From: CAYZRY01 sp964630225
Lineage (GTDB): Bacteria > Bacillota_I > Bacilli_A > RF39 > UBA660
DNA length: 26,027 bases
Reading direction: 5' to 3'
Assembly: GCA_964630225.1 (NCBI GenBank)
Contig: CAZVUK010000015.1
Span: 1 to 26,027, forward strand
Under the pieces are notes generated by a model. The model did no database searches and was not told the DNA's origin. It worked only from the letters and a program-made list of their open reading frames with translations. Positions 1-8,582 of the stretch are shown piece by piece. Made by a program: the position numbers and the translations under genes. The number at the start of each line of letters is the position of its first letter. The stretch's first letter is position 1.

Positions 1-2603
1 GCTTGCGCTGCTGCAAGACGCGCTATCGGCACGCGGAATGGACTACATGATACATAATCTAGTCCTAGTTCGTGACATAGCTCAACCGAATATGGATCTC
101 CTCCATGCTCTCCACAGATACCAAGTTTGATATCACTTCGGGCACTCTTACCTTTTTCGATAGCGATGCGCATCAACTCGCCGACTCCGTCTCTATCGAT
201 TTTAGCAAATGGGTCAGATTCAAAAATTTGTTTTTCATAGTATGACTCTAAGAATTTAGCGGCATCATCGCGCGAGAATCCATAAGCCATTTGCGTAAGA
301 TCATTCGTTCCAAACGAGAAGAATTCTGCATCTTTAGCTATTTTATCAGCTACTAGACAAGCTCTTGGAATTTCAATCATCGTTCCAACTGAGTATTTTA
401 AACTAATACCAGAACCGGCAATTATCTCTTCGGCCGTTTTTACAACTATCTCTTTGACAAATTGTAATTCCTTAGAATCTCCGACAAGCGGAATCATTAT
501 TTCAGGAATGACAGTTTTCCCTTCTTTTTGAACATTGATAGCTGCTTCGATTACTGCTCTTGTTTGCATTTTGGCTATCTCTGGATAAGTTATAGTCAGG
601 CGGCATCCTCTGTGTCCCATCATCGGGTTAAACTCTTTCAAGGACTCAACGTGGCTCTTTAACTTATCAAAAGTCATACCTAGACTTTCAGCTAGTGTTT
701 TAATTTCTTCGTCAGTGTGCGGCAAAAATTCATGAAGTGGTGGATCGAGGAATCTGATTGTGACACCATATCCGTCCATCTCTCTAAATAGTCCTTCGAA
801 GTCAGCTCTTTGATATGGAAGTATCTTGGCTAAGGCCTCTTCTCTAGCTTCAAGTGTATCGGCTGTAATCATGAGACGGAAGTTAAAGATTCGCTCTTCA
901 TCAAAGAACATATGTTCCGTACGGCAAAGTCCAATTCCTTCGGCTCCAAAGTCTCTTGCAACTTTTGCTTCTTTAGGTGTATCGGCATTAGTTCTAACTT
1001 TTAGACGTCTAACGTCATCAGCCCATTTCATAAAGACTTCAAAGTCACCGCTAATTTCTGCTTCGACCGTTGCTAATTTAGTTCCGTAAACATTACCAGT
1101 TGAACCATCTAAGCTCAGCCAGTCTCCTTCTTTATAAATAGTTCCGTCTTTCGTTTGCATTGTTTTTGCTTCTTCATTGATAATGATATCAGAACAACCC
1201 GATACACAGCATGTTCCCATTCCGCGGGCAACAACAGCCGCATGAGAAGTCATTCCTCCACGCGCTGTTAAAATACCGTGAGCAAGGTTCATTCCCTCGA
1301 TATCTTCTGGTGAAGTTTCAAGTCTGACAAGTAGAATATCTTTTTCATCATTTGCATAAGCTCTAGTTACATCTTCAGCCGTAAAGTAAATCTTACCCGT
1401 TGCGGCACCAGGCGAAGCTGCTAATCCTTTAGCTATGACTGTCGATGCTTTTAATTCTTTTTCATCAAACATCGGATGAAGTAATTGATCAAGTTGTTTA
1501 GGATCTACCTTAAGTAGAGCTTCCTCTTTACTAATCATTCCTTCATTAACTAAATCAGTTGCTATTTTAAGGGCCGCTTGAGCTGTACGTTTACCATTTC
1601 TTGTTTGAAGCATGAATAGTTTTCCATCTTCGATGGTAAACTCCATATCTTGCATATCTTTATAGTGACGTTCAAGTACATCACAAATCCTTACGAACTC
1701 TTCATAAGCTTGTGGCATTACTTCTTTTAAAGTATCGATCGTCTCTGGCGTTCTAATTCCAGCCACCACGTCTTCTCCTTGAGCATTCATTAGATATTCA
1801 CCGAAAAGTTTATTTTCTCCGGTCGCCGGGTTTCTAGTAAAAGCTACACCAGTTCCACTATTGTCACCACTATTACCATAAACCATCTCTTGAATATTGA
1901 CAGCTGTTCCCCAGTCTCCTGGTATATCGTTAAGACGGCGATATGTTATTGCTCGATCATTATTCCAGCTTCTAAAAACAGCTTTGACTGCTTCGATTAG
2001 TTGAACTTTAGGATCTTGCGGGAACTCTTCGCCCGAATGTTTCTTATATTCTGCCTTGTAAATATTAACTACTTCCATTAAATCTTCAGCACTAAGCTCG
2101 CTATCTTCATGGATGTTTTTTTCTTCTTTAATCTTGTCGAATAATCTTTCAAAAGAACTCTTTGGAAAGCCCATTACAACATCGGAAAACATTTGGATAA
2201 AACGGCGATAACTATCATAGACAAATCTAGGGTTAGCTGTCGCAGCACTAAATCCCTTAGCAACTTCATCGGTTAATCCTAAGTTTAGTACCGTATCCAT
2301 CATCCCTGGCATACTTGCACGTGAACCGCTTCGAACTGAAACAAGAAGTGGTGAAGAAGTATCTCCAAACTTTTTACCACTGATAGACTCCAGTTCGTTT
2401 ATTTTTGAATAGATCTCTTCAATAATCTCATCAGCTATTTTTTTACCATCGGCATAATACTTAGTACAAGCCTCGGTAGTAACAACAAATCCTTGGGGAA
2501 CAGGGAGTCCAATACCTGTCATCTCAGCAAGATTGGCACCTTTTCCTCCAAGTAAATTTTTCATCTCTTTATTTCCTTCTTTAAAGGAATATACATATTT
2601 CAT
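1..2603 (-). CDS. ppdK: Pyruvate, phosphate dikinase (3' end cut by window edge)
   Basis: This enzyme interconverts pyruvate + ATP + Pi and PEP + AMP + PPi, and in anaerobic Bacillota often serves PPi-linked glycolysis. I translated the minus strand from the ATG at 2603; it stays open to the window edge for 867 codons. Family members have about 875 residues, so only some 7-10 C-terminal residues are missing. Visible motifs are the N-terminal nucleotide-binding start GGKGANLAEM, the central swivelling phosphohistidine motif GGMTSHAAVVARG with the phospho-His at about residue 454 (the neighbouring Thr is the residue targeted by PPDK regulatory kinases in other organisms), and the C-terminal PEP-domain motif GICGEHGG with the catalytic Cys. 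SD-like GGAAAGG precedes the ATG. It has its own promoter and is separated from secA by a terminator, so it is probably monocistronic at this end. Confidence 0.97.
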   Translation of the reverse strand, partial: MKYVYSFKEGNKEMKNLLGGKGANLAEMTGIGLPVPQGFVVTTEACTKYYADGKKIADEIIEEIYSKINELESISGKKFGDTSSPLLVSVRSGSRASMPGMMDTVLNLGLTDEVAKGFSAATANPRFVYDSYRRFIQMFSDVVMGFPKSSFERLFDKIKEEKNIHEDSELSAEDLMEVVNIYKAEYKKHSGEEFPQDPKVQLIEAVKAVFRSWNNDRAITYRRLNDIPGDWGTAVNIQEMVYGNSGDNSGTGVAFTRNPATGENKLFGEYLMNAQGEDVVAGIRTPETIDTLKEVMPQAYEEFVRICDVLERHYKDMQDMEFTIEDGKLFMLQTRNGKRTAQAALKIATDLVNEGMISKEEALLKVDPKQLDQLLHPMFDEKELKASTVIAKGLAASPGAATGKIYFTAEDVTRAYANDEKDILLVRLETSPEDIEGMNLAHGILTARGGMTSHAAVVARGMGTCCVSGCSDIIINEEAKTMQTKDGTIYKEGDWLSLDGSTGNVYGTKLATVEAEISGDFEVFMKWADDVRRLKVRTNADTPKEAKVARDFGAEGIGLCRTEHMFFDEERIFNFRLMITADTLEAREEALAKILPYQRADFEGLFREMDGYGVTIRFLDPPLHEFLPHTDEEIKTLAESLGMTFDKLKSHVESLKEFNPMMGHRGCRLTITYPEIAKMQTRAVIEAAINVQKEGKTVIPEIMIPLVGDSKELQFVKEIVVKTAEEIIAGSGISLKYSVGTMIEIPRACLVADKIAKDAEFFSFGTNDLTQMAYGFSRDDAAKFLESYYEKQIFESDPFAKIDRDGVGELMRIAIEKGKSARSDIKLGICGEHGGDPYSVELCHELGLDYVSCSPFRVPIARLAAAQ

Positions 2604-2631
2604 TCTTTATCATCCTTTCCATACAATTATA

Positions 2632-2660
2632 ATTATAACAAAATTAAACTTATTGCCCAA
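2632..2660 (-). promoter_or_regulatory. Promoter of ppdK
   Basis: On the minus strand TTGGGC (2655-2660) is followed after 17 bases by a perfect TATAAT (2632-2637), about 29 bases upstream of the ppdK ATG. It lies between the secA terminator and ppdK. Predicted by motif only. Confidence 0.7.
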
Positions 2661-2672
2661 GAAATTTTACAC

Positions 2673-2693
2673 AAAAAAAGCACAAAGTGCTTT
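2673..2693 (-). terminator. Intrinsic terminator of secA
   Basis: A perfect 7-bp stem AAAGCAC/GTGCTTT with a 3-base loop is followed on the minus strand by a T-run. It starts at the base after the secA TAG stop (2694-2696). Confidence 0.85.
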
Positions 2694-5600
2694 CTATTTG
2701 AATCTTACCGAAACCATATCATCTTGATTTGCTATAGCTGCGGTCGGCATTCCCTTGTTTACAGATGTTGTAAAGGCAAGGACGCTTGCAGCCTGTCTAG
2801 CGTAGAAATTTTTAATCGGTTTTTGCTCTCTTGCAACTTCGATGTTTTCGGCTGTCTCTTCTTGAAGCTTCTTATCACGCTTATCTTCATAATAAGTCGT
2901 TTTCTTACCAGTTAACATAAACGATGCAATATTAAATCTCGATTCTCTTACCACTTGATTATAATTAGCAGGAATACGGTGTTCAATCTTGCTACGTTGA
3001 TCGCATTTGACATAGGAATCGAGCATATCTTGACGTCGCTCACTCTCAACCGTATCTTGAAAGTTAATCCAGGTTTGACCGAACATATCCATTATTTCAG
3101 TAGCAAATTTGTGCTGATATTCAGCTGGCGTTAAATTTTTAACGACGACATTTTGATGATATGCCTGAGCACCACGTGCCATAACCAGCGCTAAATCTTT
3201 AACCGAAGCACTAGCTCTAATCCGTTCGGGAAGCTCTATATTTAAATATTTTCTAGCATCTTCACGCAGTTTATTCATATCTATTTTAGATTTACTTAAT
3301 TTTGTTTTAGCGTGAAGCTCGAGTGGACTGTTTTCAATAATCAGTTGCTCTACTGACTTTTCAATCATAAAGTCGACAACCTGAGCAAAGTTTTGCGTCT
3401 TTTTAAGTTCATCTTGTTGTTTTCTAAATTGAACGCGAATATCTTGGATGATTTTTTCACTATCGAGACTTTGTTTTATACTGCTCGCAGCCATCATCTC
3501 GTTAAAGCTTTGTTTATCTTTGACTAGTTCTTCAAATTCCCTACCCTTAATTGATGTCTCACCATTTTTTTGAGCTCGTTCTATTAGTTTTTTGTATTCT
3601 CTTGGATAAAGATTAATATCACGCATATCTTTTTCTGAACTTAGGAAGACTGCCTCACCAGGATCACCCTGCCTTGCGGTGCGACCTATTAACTGGCGAT
3701 CGACTCGATCATATTTAAAGTGACCAAGTCCTATAACTTTAAGTCCTCCGGCCAGCATGATGCGATCTTTTTCAAGTTTGTGATCTTCGTGCCATTTCAT
3801 TGTCGCTTCATATCTAATGTTGTCCATCTCGCGTTCTATATATTGGCGCTGAGCTATTTTGCTAACTTCACTATTGCGCAGATCTATGCCATTTGCCTTA
3901 GCATAAGCCACAAATTTTTCTTTAGCCAATTGAGTAAAGATTGTTTGGAAAACCTTGGTATCCATCTCTCCGGCTAGTTTGATATCGGTCCCGCGACCTG
4001 ACATCTCGGTCGAAATCGTAATAGAACCAAATTTACCAGCACGTGAGATAATATCAGCTTCATTTTTAGTGTTAGCATTAAGAAGAGGGACATCGATTCG
4101 TAATCTCTCTCTTAGTTTTTGATGAATATTTATTGACTCTTTAACTGAAGTGGTCGATATTAAAACCGGCTGTCCTTTTCTTATCGACTTAGTTAACTCT
4201 TCGATCAATCGATCTATTTTGGCATCTTCGCTATTTACCTGTTTACCGTTTTGATCGACATAGTCAAAGAAAAGTTCATCTTTGACCGCTTGAAGTCCAC
4301 TTGGTTTTACATATCTTTTGCCAGCATAACTTATGTATTCGGCTGGAATCTGTCTGCCCTCTTTTTGAGCTTTTATTTTTTCGTATTCAACGTTTTTAGG
4401 AAGTTCAGTCGTGGCCCATTTGTACATCATTTCAAACGATTCTTTAGCACTGGTACCGGTCATTCCTCCGACGTTAGCATAAATGTTATAAAACATCGAT
4501 TGTGATATCGAAGCAAGTTCAGGAGTAGACTTAGTTTCCACTATTTTAACTGGCTTATTCTTGCTAACACGTCTTTCGTTGGAGGCTAAACGCATTTCTT
4601 TTTTCTCAAGAGCTAGCTGGAGACCATCGGAATAAACTCTTCCTTCTTCCGTTCTTCCTCCCATGACAATCGTCAGTTTTTGACAGTCGAAGTCTGGTGT
4701 GTAATCAGGTCCATCTTCAAAAGAACTTAAGACATAGTCTTCGTTTGCTTTAAAAGTCCAGTATGCTTTGATTGAATTATTAATATTGTGCAGATCTTCG
4801 CTAAAGTTAATTGCAAACTTGTGTCCATCATATATATCATTAATGCGCTTGCTATCGCGATCACGCAGTACTTTTTCATAACCGTGCTCTGTTAGCTGAA
4901 GTTGTTGCACATCACCATATTTCACAATATAAAAATCTTCGTTATATTTATATTTTTGTTGTCCATTTATATCTCTTATTGTTAGCATTTGATTTAGATC
5001 TTGGAAGAAAGCTTTTTCGATGTCTTTACCGATATAATATTTACTGATGATTCTTTCGCCAAGTTCTGTAAGTCTGTAATTACCTGTCGATTTATCGACA
5101 ATTAATGCATAGCTATCAAGTTTAGATTGAGCTATTTTCTTTTCAAAACGATTGTTGACAACTAAGTTATACTCCTCGGTCGAAGAAGCTCTGTACACTA
5201 AGTTTGGTTCAGCACTACTTTTTCCGCCGGTCCTGTGAAACTCGTTTTGCTTTTGTATATCGAGACTATATATTCTATAAATCGCATCGTCAGCTAGGGC
5301 TGCCCGGCGACTTTCTTCTAAATAATTTTCTTCGATCGAAGCGATTGCTCCTTTTATATCACGAGCTCTGTCAGCCTCGGATACTCCCGAAATAGTAAGG
5401 GGCGTTACGGCATCATCTAACAATACGGAATCCACTTCATCGACGATTGCATATGTATACCTAGATGAATCATTAACCATTCCCTCACGGTTTAGCGCAA
5501 GACCATCATGTAAATAATTAAAGCCAAGATCGGCCGAGGCAGCATAGGTTATATCACTATTATAAGCTTCTTTAATTTGGTCCATCTTATCTTGGCTTCG

Positions 5601-6113
5601 TCCACTTGGAACAAAACCGGTACTAAGACCAAGGCGCGAATATATCTTGCCGTTTCCTTGGGCATCACGCTGGGCTAGATAAGCATTCGGAGTAATGACG
5701 TGAACCCCATCACCAGTTAAAGCATTCAAATAAGCAGGAAGAGCTGCCATCAAGGTTTTACCTTCACCTGTTGCCAGCTGTGCTACTTCGCCATTATGAA
5801 GAGCGATACCACCAATTACCTGGACATCGTGAAGCTCAAAACCATGTTCTCTTTTAACAGCTTCTTTAGCCAACGCAAAAGCGTCTATCAAATACGAATC
5901 GAGAACTTCTTGTCTTTCTTCATTTGATATACGTTCACCTTGAGAATTTTTCATTTTAGCTCTTATTTGATTTTTTAAATTAAGTGATACATTTCTTAAA
6001 TCAGTATCACTTAGAGTTCTAAAAGACTCTTGTCTGGCAAGAATCCTATCTTTGATAATTTCCATATCTGCAAATTTTTGTTCACTTGTTTTACCAAAAA
6101 AAATTTCAAACAT
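2694..6113 (-). CDS. secA: Large, divergent SecA preprotein translocase ATPase
   Basis: Motor ATPase that would drive preproteins through SecYEG at the membrane. At 1139 residues it is far longer than usual SecA (about 780-900). Seen in order: Walker A ATGEGKT (114-120), DEAD-type box DEVDS (225-229), a PPXD-like region stretched from about 245 to 545, MTGTS (551-555), MSGRGTDI (704-711), an insertion of about 75 residues, then GRTARQGDPG (810-819), followed by a long helical scaffold/C-terminal region. The near-invariant DEARTPLIISG reads DDAVTPLTISG, and [23 protein letters not shown] is heavily altered to a GLGHFKYDRVDRQLIGRTARQGD form. Residues about 335-362 and 393-420 look like two copies of one PPXD strand element (Y-x-IV..LTE.G.EK). 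The C-terminal zinc motif CxCxSGKKYKxCC is absent. SD AGAGGTG precedes the ATG. It could be an accessory SecA2-type protein or the lineage's only SecA; no secY is in the window. Confidence 0.9.
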   Translation of the reverse strand: MFEIFFGKTSEQKFADMEIIKDRILARQESFRTLSDTDLRNVSLNLKNQIRAKMKNSQGERISNEERQEVLDSYLIDAFALAKEAVKREHGFELHDVQVIGGIALHNGEVAQLATGEGKTLMAALPAYLNALTGDGVHVITPNAYLAQRDAQGNGKIYSRLGLSTGFVPSGRSQDKMDQIKEAYNSDITYAASADLGFNYLHDGLALNREGMVNDSSRYTYAIVDEVDSVLLDDAVTPLTISGVSEADRARDIKGAIASIEENYLEESRRAALADDAIYRIYSLDIQKQNEFHRTGGKSSAEPNLVYRASSTEEYNLVVNNRFEKKIAQSKLDSYALIVDKSTGNYRLTELGERIISKYYIGKDIEKAFFQDLNQMLTIRDINGQQKYKYNEDFYIVKYGDVQQLQLTEHGYEKVLRDRDSKRINDIYDGHKFAINFSEDLHNINNSIKAYWTFKANEDYVLSSFEDGPDYTPDFDCQKLTIVMGGRTEEGRVYSDGLQLALEKKEMRLASNERRVSKNKPVKIVETKSTPELASISQSMFYNIYANVGGMTGTSAKESFEMMYKWATTELPKNVEYEKIKAQKEGRQIPAEYISYAGKRYVKPSGLQAVKDELFFDYVDQNGKQVNSEDAKIDRLIEELTKSIRKGQPVLISTTSVKESINIHQKLRERLRIDVPLLNANTKNEADIISRAGKFGSITISTEMSGRGTDIKLAGEMDTKVFQTIFTQLAKEKFVAYAKANGIDLRNSEVSKIAQRQYIEREMDNIRYEATMKWHEDHKLEKDRIMLAGGLKVIGLGHFKYDRVDRQLIGRTARQGDPGEAVFLSSEKDMRDINLYPREYKKLIERAQKNGETSIKGREFEELVKDKQSFNEMMAASSIKQSLDSEKIIQDIRVQFRKQQDELKKTQNFAQVVDFMIEKSVEQLIIENSPLELHAKTKLSKSKIDMNKLREDARKYLNIELPERIRASASVKDLALVMARGAQAYHQNVVVKNLTPAEYQHKFATEIMDMFGQTWINFQDTVESERRQDMLDSYVKCDQRSKIEHRIPANYNQVVRESRFNIASFMLTGKKTTYYEDKRDKKLQEETAENIEVAREQKPIKNFYARQAASVLAFTTSVNKGMPTAAIANQDDMVSVRFK

Positions 6114-6137
6114 GTCGCACCTCTACTATATGTATTA

Positions 6138-6166
6138 ATTATACGATAATAAGTAAATTTATACAA
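6138..6166 (-). promoter_or_regulatory. Promoter of secA
   Basis: On the minus strand TTGTAT (6161-6166), 17 bases, TATAAT (6138-6143), ending 24 bases before the secA ATG. It stands back to back with the divergent promoter of the six-TM gene: the two -35 boxes are only five bases apart, so the two polymerases probably compete. Confidence 0.65.
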
Positions 6167-6171
6167 TTATT

Positions 6172-6200
6172 TTTACATTAATATCTTTTTATAGTACAAT
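6172..6200 (+). promoter_or_regulatory. Promoter of the six-TM membrane protein gene
   Basis: TTTACA (6172-6177), 17 bases, TACAAT (6195-6200), followed by GGAGG (6207-6211) and the ATG at 6216. It is divergent from the secA promoter, with the -35 boxes almost touching. Confidence 0.65.
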
Positions 6201-6215
6201 TTACATGGAGGTTTT

Positions 6216-6746
6216 ATGAAAATAATAGACGGAGACCGTTTCCAAAGAGAACATAAACATAAAATTTTAAAAGATAGATTAGCTAATTTAATAAATGGCA
6301 TTTTCCTAACTTTAGTTTCGACCTTAGCCTTATTTAGTAGCGATAAGTTATTTTTAAAGCTAGCTATCGTTATCATACCTATCTTAATGCTGGCTTATGT
6401 GGCAAGAAAGTTATTCTTTCTTATAAAACATTTAAATGAAGTTGTAATCCTTGGCGAGATCATTCAAATTATCCTGCTTGCGCTTTTAGCTCTTTACATA
6501 TTACTAAACCCTGTCGGAACGCTAGCAATGCTACTTCAGCTTATTGGTGGCTTCTTACTTATAAGAGCACTGCTTGTTTTGTTGCTGACTAATTACTCTA
6601 TTCCTTTTGCTTCGATAGTCGTAGGCTTATTACTTGTTTTATTTGCTAGTGAAATAATTGGAACAGTCTATACAATATTTTTTGTCATAATGCTTATATA
6701 TGGAATAGCACTTGTAACAAACAGTTTATACGAACTAAAAAAGTAG
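6216..6746 (+). CDS. Six-TM membrane protein, HdeD/DUF308-like
   Basis: A 176-residue integral membrane protein with a short charged N-terminus (residues 1-22, rich in Lys/His/Arg) and about six hydrophobic segments (roughly 24-41, 46-70, 78-97, 103-125, 129-148, 150-168). The segment with LLNPVGTLAMLLQLIGGFLL resembles the repeated TM-pair pattern of HdeD/DUF308 proteins (a Pro after one helix, then a Gly-Gly helix), but this is a pattern judgement. HdeD was named from acid resistance in E. coli; the role of Bacillota relatives is unknown. Start supported by GGAGG five bases upstream of the ATG. It is one of only three plus-strand genes, divergent from secA and convergent with xerC/D, with its stop inside a shared terminator. 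Confidence 0.75.
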   Translation: MKIIDGDRFQREHKHKILKDRLANLINGIFLTLVSTLALFSSDKLFLKLAIVIIPILMLAYVARKLFFLIKHLNEVVILGEIIQIILLALLALYILLNPVGTLAMLLQLIGGFLLIRALLVLLLTNYSIPFASIVVGLLLVLFASEIIGTVYTIFFVIMLIYGIALVTNSLYELKK

Positions 6747-6764
6747 TGATACACTACTTTTTTT
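6737..6764. terminator. Bidirectional terminator between six-TM gene and tyrosine recombinase
   Basis: A perfect stem (A-run plus GTAGTG / CACTAC plus T-run, 3-base loop) carries A- and T-runs on both sides, so it can work in both directions. Both convergent genes have their stop codons (TAG at 6744-6746 plus strand; TAG at 6754-6756 minus strand) inside the stem. Confidence 0.85.
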
Positions 6765-7638
6765 TAGCTCTAGGGTGCGTTTTAAAATAAACTTCTCTTA
6801 GTCTAGCATTACTTACATGAGTATAAATCGATGTTGATGATAAGCTCTCGTGACCTAAAAGCTCTTTAACCGAGAGGATGTCACAGCCTTCGTTTAAAAG
6901 ATGGGTCGCAAAGCTGTGCCTAAGCATATGAGGAGAGATTTTCTTCTCTAGACTCGTATCAGATATTATCTTATTTAAAATATATCTAATTCCTCGCGTT
7001 GTAAGTTTAGCTGATCGATCATTTAAAAATAAATAATCTAATTTATCTTTATTTAATGCTAGATATCCATCGTTTAAATAAATGTTTAATGCCTCTTCGG
7101 CATACTCACCATATCTGACAAGGCGCTCTTTACTACCCTTACCCATTACTTTGATGCTTCTATCTCCAACAAAGTCGGAAGTTTTGATATTTACTAGTTC
7201 ACTTACTCTTATACCGGTGGCATATAATAATTCTAAAATTAATCGGTTACGCTGTCCAAGAGTTGTATTCATACGAGGTTCTTCAAATAATACTTCAAGT
7301 TCGTTATAGTAAAAGAATCGCGGTAGTTTCTTTTCTTTTTTAGGGGGTTTAACCAGTGAAAAAGGATTGTTTGATACCATCTTTTTTTTAGATAAATATT
7401 TGTAAAAGCCCCTTAAAGAGCTTATCTTTCTAGATACAGTAGCACTTGAATTATTATTTGTATTTAAATCCATCAGATATAATCTAACATCGTCATAGTC
7501 AATATTTAGATAAGATAGTTTCTGTGTTTTTAGAAATGCCAAAAACTCTTCCAAATCTATCTTATAAGCTAAAACAGTGTGTTCGGAATATTTCTTCTCT
7601 AAAGTTAAAATTTCTAAATATTTAAGTGCTTCTTCCAT
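6754..7638 (-). CDS. Tyrosine recombinase, XerC/XerD family
   Basis: Site-specific recombinase; chromosomal Xer proteins resolve chromosome dimers at dif with FtsK. The 294 residues match the family length. There is an N-terminal SAM-like core-binding domain (about 3-85) and a catalytic domain with Arg in ATGIRVSEL (R144), the beta-hairpin Lys in GKGSKER (167-170), HMLRH (H237, R240), LLGHES (H263) and the nucleophile Tyr in SIYTH (Y272). Housekeeping Xer length and the absence of phage genes or att-like repeats favour a chromosomal resolvase over an integrase. I cannot tell XerC from XerD. The ATG follows a stem-loop after the preceding gene and has no recognisable SD, so its translation may be weak or coupled. 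Confidence 0.93.
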   Translation of the reverse strand: MEEALKYLEILTLEKKYSEHTVLAYKIDLEEFLAFLKTQKLSYLNIDYDDVRLYLMDLNTNNNSSATVSRKISSLRGFYKYLSKKKMVSNNPFSLVKPPKKEKKLPRFFYYNELEVLFEEPRMNTTLGQRNRLILELLYATGIRVSELVNIKTSDFVGDRSIKVMGKGSKERLVRYGEYAEEALNIYLNDGYLALNKDKLDYLFLNDRSAKLTTRGIRYILNKIISDTSLEKKISPHMLRHSFATHLLNEGCDILSVKELLGHESLSSTSIYTHVSNARLREVYFKTHPRAKKK

Positions 7639-7641
7639 AAA

Positions 7642-7670
7642 ATTAAAAGAGATAGTTGCCTATCTCTTTA
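7642..7670 (-). terminator. Stem-loop between the 279-residue gene and xerC/D
   Basis: A perfect 10-bp stem AAAGAGATAG/CTATCTCTTT with loop GCAA (minus-strand reading) is followed by TTTTAATTTT. The upstream gene's TAA runs into the stem, and the xerC/D ATG follows the U-rich tail directly. It can act as a terminator or as an attenuator that limits xerC/D. Confidence 0.75.
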
Positions 7671-8507
7671 TGCTGCCTTTCTATCATCGGATAGGATCTT
7701 TTGTTTATATCCTGATTGATATGTATGTCTTCCTGAGACAGGGATTTCGATTAGAACTGCCCCATCAAGGACGACGTTATAAAGATTCTTGCTATCGATT
7801 TCTAAATCGACAACTGTTTTCTTCTCATCAAGATAATCTTCGTATTCTTGTTCCAAAAGGCGAAGATGTCTTGCATAATAATATAGCGAATCGCCATCTA
7901 ATTCATATAATTTTTCTTTCCATACTTCGAGAGCATCTTCGATTAAACTGCGCATAAGCTTTTTATAAGAGCTATCGAGTTTGTAATGAAGGATGTCTTC
8001 GATACTTAGATAATTATCACCGTTTATTAGTTTTGGTTTTAATTCAGCTTCTAAAGCTGCTTTATATTCTTTAGTACTCGATAGTTTAATGTTAAAGAAA
8101 GTTGTATCCGAAAATCGCTCATCTTCGAGGAAATTCTTCAAATAACGATTGTCTTTACTTGTCCATAGTAAGTGACGAGCTTTTTCAACTTCATTAGTTG
8201 CCGTTCCATCTACTCCTAACATAGTGACGATATCTTTGTCATCATTGAAAAGAATAGGCACGACTTCGCGTCTATCTGAGTCTTCGATATATGATACATA
8301 GAACTGTCCATCACCTTTAGTTCCACTTTTTCTGATAAACTCTTCGATTTTAGGTCTATATAGAGCACTATTTTTAAGTTCTTCTTCATTTTTATATCGC
8401 TTTGTACAGTGGTCTACATAACGCAGTGACCCTGATTCTAAATATAAAACTGAATTATCTTCGTCGACTCCCTTATTCAATACAAATGTTAAAGTTGCTT
8501 TGCTCAT
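7668..8507 (-). CDS. Uncharacterised soluble protein, 279 residues
   Basis: I do not recognise this protein. No signal peptide, TM segment, zinc cluster or nucleotide-binding motif is visible. It is acidic and tyrosine-rich. The N-terminal half looks beta-rich, the middle (about 145-220) looks helical, with clusters such as EDALEVWKEKLYEL and a stretch with YYYARHLRLLEQEYEDYLDE, and the tail is basic. It is probably cytoplasmic. A GGGAG SD lies upstream of the ATG, and a textbook promoter with consensus -35 sits just ahead, so it is likely well expressed and starts its own unit. It precedes xerC/D but a terminator-like hairpin separates them. No function is assigned. Confidence 0.85.
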   Translation of the reverse strand: MSKATLTFVLNKGVDEDNSVLYLESGSLRYVDHCTKRYKNEEELKNSALYRPKIEEFIRKSGTKGDGQFYVSYIEDSDRREVVPILFNDDKDIVTMLGVDGTATNEVEKARHLLWTSKDNRYLKNFLEDERFSDTTFFNIKLSSTKEYKAALEAELKPKLINGDNYLSIEDILHYKLDSSYKKLMRSLIEDALEVWKEKLYELDGDSLYYYARHLRLLEQEYEDYLDEKKTVVDLEIDSKNLYNVVLDGAVLIEIPVSGRHTYQSGYKQKILSDDRKAA

Positions 8508-8553
8508 ATGGGGACTCCCTCTCTTAACAATATAAACTTAAAGTTAAGATAAT

Positions 8554-8582
8554 AGGATACCATTTACTGCTAAATTTGTCAA
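8554..8582 (-). promoter_or_regulatory. Promoter of the 279-residue gene
   Basis: On the minus strand consensus TTGACA (8577-8582), 17 bases, TATCCT (8554-8559). The -35 ends one base short of the preceding gene's stop codon. The leader has a short inverted repeat AACTTAAAGTT but no clear riboswitch. Confidence 0.75.

Noticed and set aside
826..1089. Open frames on the strand opposite ppdK, secA, infB, nusA and others
   Set aside because: They lie wholly inside clear genes, have no SD or family motif and are explained by antisense shadow of the coding strand.
6754..7638. Mobile-element integrase
   Set aside because: Length and motifs fit chromosomal XerC/D; no att-like repeats, tRNA end, transposase or phage genes are nearby.
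8519..8545. Inverted repeat AACTTAAAGTT in the 279-residue gene leader as a LexA box
   Set aside because: The half-sites are separated by five, not four, bases and the outer bases differ; no match to AAAC-N4-GTTT.
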